A DNA stretch of 64,000 nt, taken from contig CAZBBA010000010.1 in the NCBI GenBank assembly GCA_964490015.1, forward strand, positions 1-64,000. Reading direction: 5' to 3'. The DNA is from Perlabentimonas sp964490015. Its GTDB lineage: Bacteria > Bacteroidota > Bacteroidia > Bacteroidales > Tenuifilaceae. The position numbers and the translations under genes were made by a program. Positions 34,776 to 43,801 of this stretch are shown here, piece by piece (positions within the stretch are counted from its first letter, which is position 1; every line of letters starts with the position of its first letter). The notes under the pieces were generated by a model. That model did no database searches. It was not told the DNA's origin and was given only the letters and a program-made list of their open reading frames with translations.

Positions 34776-34861
34776 GATGAAAATTAGATAGAATACGCGG
34801 CTAAGGTAGACATTTTTTAGCTAAAGGCAGCCCAAAGGGGCTAATCTAAAGTTAAATGTCC

Positions 34862-37408
34862 TTAAACCCTAACCCCAAACACAACTATATCGTCAATTTG
34901 CTCAATGGAACCACGCCAGCTGAGGTGTTCCTGGTGAAGTATCTCCTTTTGCTCCTCCATGGGCTTATGGTGTATGTCGAGTAGCAGCTGCTTAAACCGC
35001 TTCGACATAAACTTTCTGCCATCCTCACCACCGAACTGATCGGGAAACCCGTCGGAGAACATGTAGAAAACATCCCCTTCTTTAAGATCAATCTCGTGGT
35101 TTGTAAATGGTTTGTGATCGGTAATGTGAATGGCAACGGGCATCTTATCAGCCTTGTACTCAATTACCTCTTCGTTTCTTATTAGGACAAGTGGGTTGTA
35201 GGCTCCAGCCCATTCCAGCTTCATGTTTTCTAAATCCAGCATACTAAGGGATATATCCATTCCATCTTTCTGCTCATCCTTTTTCCCGGTTTGCGAGAGG
35301 GTAAGTTTTACAAATTCTCTTAGCCTATTGAGAATCTCGGCGGGCTGCATAATTCCTTCCTTGTTTACAATCTCGTATAGGAACGAAACGCCCAGCATGC
35401 TCATAAATGCACCGGGAACGCCATGTCCTGTGCAGTCGGCTGCCACTAAAACCATCTTATTGCCAAGGCGAGTAAACCAGTAAAAGTCTCCGCTCACAAT
35501 ATCGCGGGGGAGGAAAAGCACAAAGTGCTCCTTGAGGGCTTCGGAAAGAATTGTGGGTGAGGGTAGAACGGCAGTTTGTATTCGGCTGGCGTACCTAATG
35601 CTATCGGTAATCTCCTGTTTCTGGTGTGAGATAAGCTCGTTTTTCTCCTCAAGTATTTTATTAGCTCGTTGTTTCTGCCTAACCATATTTATTAGTAGCA
35701 TGGCAAAAGCCAGAATAACAATTATACCCCCAATGGAAATGGCGATTGTAAGGCGTTGGCGTTGGATAACGGAATGCTGAAGTTCTCGTTCGTTATTTAA
35801 AAGTTTAATCTCCTGCTCCTTCTTCTCGGTCTCGTATTTGGTCTGCATCTCGGTGATAATCTTTTGGCTCTGCTCCGAGAAAAGTTCATCTTTTATTTTA
35901 TTAAAAGCTTTGATATGCTTAATGGCCTTTGGTAGATTTCCAATCTCTTCGTAGATTCTTGCTAACCGCTGGTGAGCGTGTCGCATCATATCCATAGTAC
36001 CCAGACTGGTGAAAATCTTTAAGCTTTGGGTTAGGGTTTGCTCTGCATTTTCGTAATCCTTAATTCGCGAGTAGTACTCACCGTAGTAAAGCAGCACTAA
36101 GGCGATATCGGGTTGGCTATTGGTTTCGCGAGCAATGCGCAGGGCTTTGTTAAAGTGTTGAGTAACTTCGCTCCAGTTACGGGTGTATATTAGGTGTGTC
36201 CCCAGATTTATGTTTACGTTCATTATTTCCTGAACTCTTTCCTCCTCCTCAAATATCTTAAGGGCCTGCCTATAGTATTCAAATGTTTTATGGAAAGCTT
36301 CTCTAATGGTATCGGGAGGCAGGAGGATAAGGGAGTCTTCCCAGTATTCACCAAAGCGGGCTACAAATTCATTAACAGCCAGATTTGAATAGGTATTGGC
36401 AATGTTGTTTAGCGACTCAGCAATTTTTCTATTATCATTATTATCCTGATAAATAGCCAATGCCGCCTCGTGGAAGTTAAGTGCTCTTATATAGTTCACC
36501 TCATTTTCTTTCACGGAGAGCAAACTTCTCGAAAGGCTTATGTAAACCAGGCCTATTTCAGTACTGTTAGCGGCAATTGATCGCTTATCGTTTAGCTGTT
36601 CAGAGTACTTTAAACTTTTCTGGTATTGCTCCAGGGCTAATTGGTAGTTGCCTATAGTCCTGTGAGTTCGTCCCAGCATGTGATGCGAGGCGATTAGACT
36701 TTCGAAATCGTTTACAGATTCCTGAATCTCAATCCCTTTCAAGTAGTATTCGATAGATTTTTGGTAGTTGGCCATATCATAGTACTGACGGCCCAAGGCA
36801 AAATATACGTTTATAAGACTTTTGGGGTCGCCTGTGGGAGAAACAAGGTCAAGGGCTTTATAGCAGAGTTGTAGCGCCTCATCTTGCTCGTAAAGGCTAT
36901 TGTTGATCTCAGATAAGTTTAGTAGGGCTTCGGCTTGTTCAAGCTTGTCGTTAGCAAGCACGGCTGCTTCGTATGCTTGTTGAGAGTATTGTTTCGATTT
37001 CTCAAGTGAATCTTGATAAAAGTACGACGTGCCAATATTTCTAAGTATTTCAGCAGTTTTCTTGTTATCGGAGAGTTCTTTGACAATTTCTAGCGCATCG
37101 AAATAGTAGGTGAGCGATTGCGCTTCGTCGTAACTAAGGAAGTAATATCTTCCAATGGCAAAAAGAGCATCTGCTTGTCCTCTTCTATCTTTCTGCTTAC
37201 ACGCCACTTCATAGGCTTGATTGGCGAACTGTAAACTCTTTTCGTTATCTCTGAAGACCTGGCTTAACTCGATAAGTACACTTATTTTATCAGCTTCTTT
37301 TGCCTTGTCGAGGACCTGCAATAGGCTATCAACTTTGTTGGTGTTTTCTTGCCCCACCAAAAGAATTGGCATAAAAATCAGAAGAAGGAGTATATATCTG
37401 CGAAACAT
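34862..37408 (-). CDS. TPR sensor with membrane helix and SpoIIE-type PP2C phosphatase domain
   Basis: The 848-residue protein has a signal-type N terminus (MFRRYILLLLIFMPILLVGQ), about eight TPR repeats (roughly residues 30-490), a coiled coil, a membrane helix (about 555-578), a second coiled coil with KEITDSIRYASRIQ, and a C-terminal SpoIIE/PP2C domain (about 640-848). Metal-site motifs are GDFYWFTRLGNKMVLVAADCTGHGVPGAFMSMLG and SDGFPDQFGGEDG. It would sense the periplasm via its TPRs and dephosphorylate a cytosolic anti-anti-sigma or similar protein. No kinase or STAS partner lies nearby. Confidence 0.9.
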   Translation of the reverse strand: MFRRYILLLLIFMPILLVGQENTNKVDSLLQVLDKAKEADKISVLIELSQVFRDNEKSLQFANQAYEVACKQKDRRGQADALFAIGRYYFLSYDEAQSLTYYFDALEIVKELSDNKKTAEILRNIGTSYFYQDSLEKSKQYSQQAYEAAVLANDKLEQAEALLNLSEINNSLYEQDEALQLCYKALDLVSPTGDPKSLINVYFALGRQYYDMANYQKSIEYYLKGIEIQESVNDFESLIASHHMLGRTHRTIGNYQLALEQYQKSLKYSEQLNDKRSIAANSTEIGLVYISLSRSLLSVKENEVNYIRALNFHEAALAIYQDNNDNRKIAESLNNIANTYSNLAVNEFVARFGEYWEDSLILLPPDTIREAFHKTFEYYRQALKIFEEEERVQEIMNVNINLGTHLIYTRNWSEVTQHFNKALRIARETNSQPDIALVLLYYGEYYSRIKDYENAEQTLTQSLKIFTSLGTMDMMRHAHQRLARIYEEIGNLPKAIKHIKAFNKIKDELFSEQSQKIITEMQTKYETEKKEQEIKLLNNERELQHSVIQRQRLTIAISIGGIIVILAFAMLLINMVRQKQRANKILEEKNELISHQKQEITDSIRYASRIQTAVLPSPTILSEALKEHFVLFLPRDIVSGDFYWFTRLGNKMVLVAADCTGHGVPGAFMSMLGVSFLYEIVNKEGIMQPAEILNRLREFVKLTLSQTGKKDEQKDGMDISLSMLDLENMKLEWAGAYNPLVLIRNEEVIEYKADKMPVAIHITDHKPFTNHEIDLKEGDVFYMFSDGFPDQFGGEDGRKFMSKRFKQLLLDIHHKPMEEQKEILHQEHLSWRGSIEQIDDIVVFGVRV

Positions 37409-37662
37409 CGATATGGTTATTTTACACCAAAGTAAGTAAAAAAAAGCATACTATCTTTTAAAAACTCATAATTATTGGTTTTTTTTAAGTGTAACTAGTG
37501 TTGTTCGCCTTTTTAGCAGGATTAAGTGCTGGTTATTAGCTTATGGCGCTTGCAAAGATAGTATCTATTAATTTGCGGTGTGTTATGGAACAATTACCCT
37601 ATTTTTGTGTTTTGTTGAATTGTAACTAATTTTGGTTGTATTTAATTCTCAATTCAAGTTTT

Positions 37663-38547
37663 ATGAAAAGGTTTTTTTTAGTTGTTCTTGTATTACCACT
37701 ATCACTGGCAGGCTGTATTTCGCATCATCAACCCAATACAAAGCCTGGTGTAGTAGTAAGCATATCGCCCCAAAAGTACTTTGTTGAACGCATAGCCGAT
37801 ACTCTTGTGCGGGTTGAGGTTATGGTGCCTGCCGGATCGAGCCCCGAAACTTACGAGCCTACAGCATCTCAGCTAAAATCGCTCAATCATTCCGCGGTCT
37901 ATTTCTCATTGGGCTTGCTCGATTTTGAGATTTCGATGCTTACAAATATTCAAAAGCAAAATCCTAGCCTTCTGGTAATAGATCATTCAACGGATTTGAG
38001 TCTGCTCGAAGGAGTTTGTAGCGGGCACCATCATCACGGCCACTCACATAGCCATGGACACGATCCACATGTTTGGAGTTCGCCTGCTGAGGTTAAAAAG
38101 ATGGTGGGAGCTATCACAAGCGTTTTAGTTGAAAAGTTTCCCCAGCATGCTTCAATTTTTGACACCAATGCTCAAGCATTTCTAACCGATATTGATTCGT
38201 TGGATGTTCATATTCAGCGTGAACTCGCCAGTACTCCATCAAAAAAGTTTTTCATTTTTCACCCCGCACTTACTTACTATGCAAGGGATTATGGGCTAAC
38301 ACAGGTTTCTCTCGAGGAGGACGGAAAAGCTCCATCAATGAAACACTTTAAAGCAGTGCTCAGCACTGCACGTCAGCAGGGGGCAAATACTATCTTTATA
38401 CAGAAGGAGTTTGATGCTAACACCGCCAAAACTGCAGCTTCCGATATTGGAGGAAAAGTTGAGGTGATTGATCCGTTAGATGAGAATTGGTTAAAGAATA
38501 TGTACCATATCACAACTCTACTTAGCAGTGCGCTGAGAGGGGAGTAG
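37663..38547 (+). CDS. znuA: Zinc ABC transporter substrate-binding lipoprotein
   Basis: The ATG at 37663 gives a lipoprotein signal (MKRFFLVVLVLPLSLAGC; Cys at 18). The protein of about 294 residues is a cluster A-I metal-binding protein with the typical histidine-rich loop HHHHGHSHSHGHDPH at about 127-141, plus later HPALTYYARDYG and the helical backbone. The rich His loop argues for zinc. It is followed by the ATPase and permease genes. Upstream, TTGAATTG at 37615-37622 and CAATTCAA at 37650-37657 form an 8-bp inverted repeat close to the start, a weak candidate for a metal-responsive site. The remaining intergenic sequence (37409-37662) shows nothing else clear. Confidence 0.93.
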   Translation: MKRFFLVVLVLPLSLAGCISHHQPNTKPGVVVSISPQKYFVERIADTLVRVEVMVPAGSSPETYEPTASQLKSLNHSAVYFSLGLLDFEISMLTNIQKQNPSLLVIDHSTDLSLLEGVCSGHHHHGHSHSHGHDPHVWSSPAEVKKMVGAITSVLVEKFPQHASIFDTNAQAFLTDIDSLDVHIQRELASTPSKKFFIFHPALTYYARDYGLTQVSLEEDGKAPSMKHFKAVLSTARQQGANTIFIQKEFDANTAKTAASDIGGKVEVIDPLDENWLKNMYHITTLLSSALRGE

Positions 38548-38625
38548 GAATGTATCAACTAATTTATGTTTGCAAGTAAACTTTTTATAAACACACTAAC
38601 TGGTTCGTTATACAATTAAGAGTAA

Positions 38626-39372
38626 ATGTCCAAAATATTAGACATTGTTTCAGCATCTGTTGGATATGGTCATGATGTTATCCTTAAGGGTGTTAATCTT
38701 ACCATCTCCGATTTTGATTTTATTGGGGTAATTGGACCTAATGGAGGCGGGAAGACAACGCTACTTAAGCTCCTTTTGGGCGAGTTAAAGCCCATTAAAG
38801 GTAAGGTAACACATTATCCATTAACCCCCAATGAGGCACTTTTTGGATATCTTCCACAGATGTCCACCATCGATAAGCGATTCCCAATAACCGTTTTGGA
38901 TGTTGTTCTTTCAGGACTTCTGGGTCGGCGCGGAGTTACTGGTCGTTTTACATCAAACGATAGGCGATTGGCTGCCGATTTGCTTAAGCGAGTGGGTATT
39001 GAAAACCTTAAGGGAAAGGCCATAGGTGAGCTGTCGGGCGGTCAGCTGCAAAGGGCCTTTTTAAGTAGAGCCCTAGTTTCTCACCCCCGGTTATTAATTC
39101 TCGATGAGCCTAACACATACGTCGATAACAAGTTCGAGAAGGAACTTTACGAGCTGCTTAAGGAGTTAAATAAGGAGATGGCCATTATTATGGTATCGCA
39201 CGATTTGGGAACTATTACCTCGCATGTTAAAACCATAGCCTGTGTTAATCGAAATCTACATTACCATCCATCAAATACAATAACCTCCGATCAGCTTGCA
39301 GCCTATGATTGTCCAATTCAAATCATTGCCCACGGCCCCGTTCCTCATACTGTGTTAGGCACGCATAGCTAA
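38626..39372 (+). CDS. znuC: Zinc ABC transporter ATP-binding protein
   Basis: The 248-residue ATPase has Walker A GPNGGGKTTLLKLL, signature LSGGQLQRAFLSRAL and Walker B LLILDEPNTYVD, then SHD. It fits the ZnuC/MntB metal-type group. The gap to znuA is 78 bp and contains TATGTTTG at 38565-38572, a possible second promoter for the last two genes. A permease gene follows after a repeat-rich gap of 76 bp. Confidence 0.92.
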   Translation: MSKILDIVSASVGYGHDVILKGVNLTISDFDFIGVIGPNGGGKTTLLKLLLGELKPIKGKVTHYPLTPNEALFGYLPQMSTIDKRFPITVLDVVLSGLLGRRGVTGRFTSNDRRLAADLLKRVGIENLKGKAIGELSGGQLQRAFLSRALVSHPRLLILDEPNTYVDNKFEKELYELLKELNKEMAIIMVSHDLGTITSHVKTIACVNRNLHYHPSNTITSDQLAAYDCPIQIIAHGPVPHTVLGTHS

Positions 39373-39402
39373 GTACATTCTATTAACCATCACCCAACTA
39401 AT

Positions 39403-39430
39403 CAATCATTCAATCATTCAATCATTCAAT
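39403..39430. repeat. CAATCATT tandem microrepeat between znuC and znuB
   Basis: Three complete units of CAATCATT (39403-39426) plus CAAT make a 3.5-copy, 8-bp tandem repeat 19 bp before the znuB ATG. It falls over the expected ribosome-entry region, so length changes could alter znuB translation. Confidence 0.8.
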
Positions 39431-39448
39431 CACCCGACAGCCGACAAA

Positions 39449-40285
39449 ATGCTTAACACTCTTACAACTTTTTTCCAGTATCAATTTGTCATTAACGCCT
39501 TTTGGGCTGCTTTTCTTATTTCTATAGCAGCAGGACTTGTGGGATCGTATATAGTCGCGCGAAGGTTGGTTTTTCTAAGTGGAGGAATTACCCACGCCTC
39601 TTTTGGAGGTATTGGCATTGCGTACTATTTAGGAGTTAATCCAATTGCTGGGGCAGCCCTTTTTGCGGTTCTATCGGCATTTGGTGTTGAAGCTCTGTCC
39701 CAACGGATGGCTGTTCGCGAAGATTCTGCCATTGGCATTCTGTGGTCGGTTGGAATGGCCATTGGGATTTTCTTTATCTACCTAACCCCGGGCTACTCTC
39801 CTAATCTGATGACATTTTTGTTTGGGTCAATTCTTACCGTATCAACTGCCGATATCTGGTTGCTTTTTGCGCTGGTAATGGTAATGGTAGTATTTTTTCT
39901 CGTATTCTACAGGGCAATCCTGTTCATTGCCTTCGACTCCGATTTTGCCAAAACTCAACAAATTCCAGTCAAAACATTTTCATATATCCTTAAAGGATTT
40001 CTTGCACTAACAATTGTTCTTAGTATCCGAATGGTGGGAATAATTCTACTTATCTCGTTACTCACCATACCACCAAGCACTGCCAATCTTTTCACAAAAA
40101 GGTTTAATCGCATTATTTTCTTGTCGATGGTTATTGGGTTTGTTGGTGCAGTTGGAGGCTTGGTTTTGTCGTACAATATGAATGTGCCCTCGGGGGCAAC
40201 TATCATAATGGTTTTAGTGGCTATATTTGCATTGGCTAAACTATTTAAGGAGATATTTGTTAGACTTAGATTGAAACAATTATAA
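39449..40285 (+). CDS. znuB: Zinc ABC transporter permease
   Basis: The 278-residue protein is built of about eight transmembrane helices, as in the ABC-3 family. The conserved VARRLVFLSGGITHASFGGIG segment is near residues 35-55, and RMVGIILLISLLTIPPSTANL near 195-215. It completes the znuA-znuC-znuB set for zinc uptake. The next gene, lpd, begins 28 bp later and may be read from the same transcript. Confidence 0.92.
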   Translation: MLNTLTTFFQYQFVINAFWAAFLISIAAGLVGSYIVARRLVFLSGGITHASFGGIGIAYYLGVNPIAGAALFAVLSAFGVEALSQRMAVREDSAIGILWSVGMAIGIFFIYLTPGYSPNLMTFLFGSILTVSTADIWLLFALVMVMVVFFLVFYRAILFIAFDSDFAKTQQIPVKTFSYILKGFLALTIVLSIRMVGIILLISLLTIPPSTANLFTKRFNRIIFLSMVIGFVGAVGGLVLSYNMNVPSGATIIMVLVAIFALAKLFKEIFVRLRLKQL

Positions 40286-40313
40286 ATCAGCATATAATCA
40301 AACGAATAGCATT

Positions 40314-41702
40314 ATGAACTACGATGTACTAGTAATAGGAAGTGGCCCCGGCGGGTACGTGGCCGCCATTAGAGCAAGCCAGCTTGGGATGAAGGTTGGA
40401 GTGGTGGAAAAGGAAAACCTAGGCGGTATTTGTCTCAACTGGGGTTGTATTCCCACCAAAGCGCTCCTTAAGAGCGCACAGGTTTTCGAGTACGCATCGC
40501 ATGCTGCCGATTACGGCGTATTGGCCAGCGATGTTAAACCCGATTTTGAGAAGATGATCTCTCGTAGCCGCGATGTGGCTGCCAATATGAGCAAGGGAAT
40601 AGAGTTTCTCTTCAAAAAGAATAAGATCGACGTTATCAACGGTTTCGGTAAACTTAAGGGCAAGGGAATTGTTGTGGTAACCGACTCCGAGGGTAAATCG
40701 CACGAGGTAACTGCCAAGCATATAATACTTGCAACTGGAGCCCGCTCGCGCGAGTTGCCCAATCTTAAGCAGGATGGTGTTAAGATTATTGGTTACCGTC
40801 AGGCACTTGCGCTGCCCAAGCAACCTAAGTCGATGGTTGTTGTTGGTTCCGGAGCCATAGGCAGCGAGTTTGCCTACTTCTACAATGCAATTGGAACAGA
40901 GGTCACGCTAGTGGAATTTATGCCCAATATCGTTCCACTTGAGGACGAGGAGGTTTCAAAAACCCTTGAAAGATCTTTCAAGAAAAATAAGATAAAAGTG
41001 ATGACCAGCTCCTCGGTTGAAGCGGTTGACACTAGCACCGATATTTGCAAGGTTACAATAAAAACAAAGAAGGGTGAAGAGGTTATAGAGGCAGAGGTTG
41101 TACTTTCGGCTGTGGGAATTGCGCCCAATACCGACGGTATTGGTCTCGAGGAGTTAGGAGTTGAAATGGCAAATGGCCGAGTTAAGGTCGATGATTTTTA
41201 CCGTACCAATGTAGAGGGGGTATACGCCATCGGCGATATTATCCCTGGCCCAGCGCTGGCCCACGTGGCATCGGCCGAGGGCATTGCATGCGTTGAGAAG
41301 ATTGCTGGAATGGATGTTCATCCTATTAACTACAAGAATATTCCTGGTTGCACCTACACCATGCCCGAGGTTTCATCCGTTGGTTTGTCTGAGAAAGCAG
41401 CCCAGGAGGCTGGCTACGAGATTAAGGTGGGTAAGTTTCCCTTCACCGCATCGGGTAAAGCAACCGCAGCCGGCATGCGCGATGGCTTTGTAAAGCTTAT
41501 TTTCGACGCTAAGTACGGCGAGCTGCTGGGCGCTCATATGATTGGCGGTAATGTAACCGAGATGATTGCCGAGCTGGTGGTTGCCCGAAATTTAGAAACT
41601 ACAGGTCACGAGTTAATCAAGAGCATACACCCGCACCCAACCATGAGCGAGGCCATAATGGAGGCTGCGGCAGCAGCTTACGGCGAAGTGATTCATATGT
41701 AA
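40314..41702 (+). CDS. lpd: Dihydrolipoyl dehydrogenase
   Basis: The 462-residue flavoprotein has the FAD Rossmann motif VIGSGPGGYVAAIRA, the redox-active disulfide in GGICLNWGCIPTKALLKSA, the NAD-binding GSGAIGSEFAYF, GDIIPGPALAHVASAEG, and the C-terminal catalytic HPHPTMSEAIMEA. All expected residues are there. It oxidises dihydrolipoamide in a 2-oxoacid dehydrogenase or glycine-cleavage complex; no E1/E2 gene is close by. Confidence 0.97.
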   Translation: MNYDVLVIGSGPGGYVAAIRASQLGMKVGVVEKENLGGICLNWGCIPTKALLKSAQVFEYASHAADYGVLASDVKPDFEKMISRSRDVAANMSKGIEFLFKKNKIDVINGFGKLKGKGIVVVTDSEGKSHEVTAKHIILATGARSRELPNLKQDGVKIIGYRQALALPKQPKSMVVVGSGAIGSEFAYFYNAIGTEVTLVEFMPNIVPLEDEEVSKTLERSFKKNKIKVMTSSSVEAVDTSTDICKVTIKTKKGEEVIEAEVVLSAVGIAPNTDGIGLEELGVEMANGRVKVDDFYRTNVEGVYAIGDIIPGPALAHVASAEGIACVEKIAGMDVHPINYKNIPGCTYTMPEVSSVGLSEKAAQEAGYEIKVGKFPFTASGKATAAGMRDGFVKLIFDAKYGELLGAHMIGGNVTEMIAELVVARNLETTGHELIKSIHPHPTMSEAIMEAAAAAYGEVIHM

Positions 41703-41755
41703 TCCAAAGCATATACATCGGTTTACTTCATAAATCATCTTTTCTATAATTAGCA

Positions 41756-41780
41756 GAGGCTGTCTCAAAAGGACAGCCTC
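41756..41780. terminator. Hairpin between convergent lpd and TPM genes
   Basis: A 9-bp perfect stem, GAGGCTGTC at 41756-41764 with GACAGCCTC at 41772-41780 and a 7-base loop, lies between convergent genes. It lacks a T-run, so it may be an imperfect terminator. The end sequence GAGGCTGTCTC also resembles IS-end repeats, but there is no transposase. Confidence 0.6.
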
Positions 41781-41813
41781 ACTAGTTTTAATGCTACTAA
41801 GTGTATAGCGAAA

Positions 41814-42599
41814 TTACCAACTCCCCCGGGCGCCTCCGCCGCCAAACGAACCTCCGCCGCCACCTGAAAATCCGCCAAAGCCACCGCTGCCGGAGCTAAA
41901 TCCTCCGAATCCACCACTGCTTCGTCCGCTGCCCGAAAGCATTCCCATGGCAATCCAGAATGGGATGTTATGGCCAATTGAACTTCTTTGGGTTTTACCC
42001 ACGTTACGCCGTAACACAATAAACAAAATGATGAAGATAATCAAAGGGAAAATTACGGCAAATCCACCACTACCCATATACCCATCGGCCGAGAATTTGC
42101 CCGAGGCTAAGTTGATCATTGCGGTTGTAGCCGCATCGAAACCGCGGTAGTAGTTACCCTCCTGAAAATGGGGGATAAGCTCGCGGTCAATTACCCTGCG
42201 GGCAACCGCATCTGGTATTACATCTTCTAGCCCGTAACCAGTAGCAATAAAGGCTTCGCCTCGTTCATTTCCAATGCGGGGTTTTATAAGGATAATTGCT
42301 CCGTTATCCTTGCCTTTTTGTCCAATTCCCCACTGCTCACCCAGCCGAACAGTAAAATCGGCAATGTCGTATCCCAACAAATCGCTAACAATTACAATGT
42401 AAATCTGGGTAGATGTGGTGTCGTGATAGTTACGCAGCTTTTGCTCTAGCTGTGCCCACTCGTTTTGGCTCAAAGTGCCGGCAAAGTCGTTTACCAATCT
42501 GGGTGGTTGCATGGGCTCGGGAATATTCTGCGCTCCTGCCGTAAGGATGAAAATCGATAGAATTACCGATAAAAAGTATTTAACCTTTTTCATAATCAT
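41814..42599 (-). CDS. TPM-domain membrane protein (YgcG-like)
   Basis: The 261-residue protein has a signal peptide (about 1-22), a TPM domain (about 33-165, with DFAGTLSQNEWAQLEQKLRNY and GIGQKGKDNGAIILI), a transmembrane helix (about 182-200) and a Gly/Ser/Phe-rich tail ending GGARGSW, a classic trait of the group. An alternative start is 42593. It abuts the second TPM gene and is the last gene of the lemA operon. The function of TPM proteins is not settled; roles in photosystem repair and acid phosphatase activity are known for relatives. Confidence 0.9.
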   Translation of the reverse strand: MIMKKVKYFLSVILSIFILTAGAQNIPEPMQPPRLVNDFAGTLSQNEWAQLEQKLRNYHDTTSTQIYIVIVSDLLGYDIADFTVRLGEQWGIGQKGKDNGAIILIKPRIGNERGEAFIATGYGLEDVIPDAVARRVIDRELIPHFQEGNYYRGFDAATTAMINLASGKFSADGYMGSGGFAVIFPLIIFIILFIVLRRNVGKTQRSSIGHNIPFWIAMGMLSGSGRSSGGFGGFSSGSGGFGGFSGGGGGSFGGGGARGSW

Positions 42600-43037
42600 T
42601 TACTGTTTTCCAAACGAAATCTCGTCTGGTAATTCGTTAATATCATCCGTTTGGTAGGGGAAATGATCCTTTAGTTTCTCTCCAGCCATTGTAACACCGG
42701 TAATAAGACCTTGTGTAAAATCGTTTTGAGCAAAATGCTTCACCATTTCATCCTTAATGGATTCCCAAAAATTGGGAGGGACAACAGCATTAATCCCAGC
42801 ATCACCCAGCACGGCAAACTGTTTATCCTGTATGGCCAGGTAGAAAAGCACGCCGTTTCGCATCGCTGTTTTGTGCAATTTTAGCAGGGCAAACACATCG
42901 GCGGCTCTATCGAGGACATCCTTTTTGGAGTGATTCTCGATGTGAACACGTATCTCACCCGATGTGTTTTTCTCGGCTTGCTTTACCGCATCAACTATTC
43001 GGATCCTTTCGCCTAGTTTAAAATATTCGTCAGCCAT
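42600..43037 (-). CDS. Cytosolic/peripheral TPM-domain protein
   Basis: The 145-residue protein is a single TPM domain (AVKQAEKNTSGEIRVHIENH, then LHKTAMRNGVLFYLAIQDKQFAVLGDAGIN), with no signal peptide or membrane helix. Its stop codon abuts the upstream edge of the next TPM gene, and lemA is 23 bp before its own start, so the three form one transcription unit. Confidence 0.88.
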   Translation of the reverse strand: MADEYFKLGERIRIVDAVKQAEKNTSGEIRVHIENHSKKDVLDRAADVFALLKLHKTAMRNGVLFYLAIQDKQFAVLGDAGINAVVPPNFWESIKDEMVKHFAQNDFTQGLITGVTMAGEKLKDHFPYQTDDINELPDEISFGKQ

Positions 43038-43060
43038 TTCAAAATATTTAGATTATCAGC

Positions 43061-43651
43061 TTAGTTGCCAAAATCAACAGCAGGTGCTTGACGGGCAGCC
43101 TGATCGGCCTCAAAGTAGCCTTTCTTCTCAAATCCAAACCAACCCGCATAGATCACCCTAGGGAAAGATCGGATGTAGGAATTGTATGATTGTACCGACT
43201 CGTTGAACTTTCGCCGTTCAACGGCAATGCGGTTTTCGGTTCCCTCAAGTTGCGCTTGCAGATCAAGGAAATTTTGGTTTGCCTTAAGGTCGGGGTATCG
43301 CTCAATGGTAACCAGTAGTCGCGAAAGCGCGCTGCTGAGTTCACCTTGAACCTGCTGGAACTGCTTCATATTGGCCTCGGTAAGGTTTGTTGGATCGATG
43401 GTAACCTGCGTTGCCTTTGCCCTAGCCTCAATAACCTGAGTAAGGGTTTGCTGCTCAAAGTTAGCATACCCCTTAACGGTATTTACCAGATTAGGGATTA
43501 GATCCATTCTACGCTGGTATACATTTTCCACGTTGGCCCACTGTGAGGTTACACCCTCGTCGAGTGATACCATGCGGTTGTAACCGCAGCTGCTAAAGAA
43601 TGGCACGAGCATTACCGCTGCCATGAAGTATAAAAGACGTTTTTTAGTCAT
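43061..43651 (-). CDS. LemA family protein
   Basis: The 196-residue protein has an N-terminal lipoprotein-like signal (MTKKRLLYFMAAVMLVPFFSSCGYN; Cys at about 22) and the LemA helical bundle (NVYQRRMDLIPNLVNTVKGYANFEQQTLTQVIEAR). It heads the operon with two TPM-domain genes, the usual Bacteroidota arrangement. The molecular role of LemA is not known. Confidence 0.93.
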   Translation of the reverse strand: MTKKRLLYFMAAVMLVPFFSSCGYNRMVSLDEGVTSQWANVENVYQRRMDLIPNLVNTVKGYANFEQQTLTQVIEARAKATQVTIDPTNLTEANMKQFQQVQGELSSALSRLLVTIERYPDLKANQNFLDLQAQLEGTENRIAVERRKFNESVQSYNSYIRSFPRVIYAGWFGFEKKGYFEADQAARQAPAVDFGN

Positions 43652-43739
43652 AGTTAACTGTATTTAAGTTGATTTGTAAAGATAGTTAAAGTTAGGTTCT
43701 TAAACATCAAAAAGTGTGCTATGCCATAAGATAAAAATC

Positions 43740-43771
43740 TTGATAATTGCAACCGAAAAGTAGTAACTTTA
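43740..43771 (+). promoter_or_regulatory. hutU promoter
   Basis: TTG at 43740-43742 and TAACTTTA at 43764-43771 match the -33/-7 pattern with a 21-bp spacer, 30 bp before the ATG. The last base of the -7 box deviates from G. Confidence 0.5.
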
Positions 43772-43801
43772 CCGCCAGAACAAAAAAAAATACAAAATAA
43801 T

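Noticed and set aside
39403..39430. Possible CRISPR array
   Set aside because: The repeats are 8 bp, head-to-tail with no spacers, so this is a microsatellite; no cas gene is present.
41756..41780. Insertion-sequence end
   Set aside because: The GAGGCTGTCTC motif resembles some IS ends, but the two arms are only 7 bp apart, there is no transposase or remnant, and a hairpin between convergent genes is the simpler reading.
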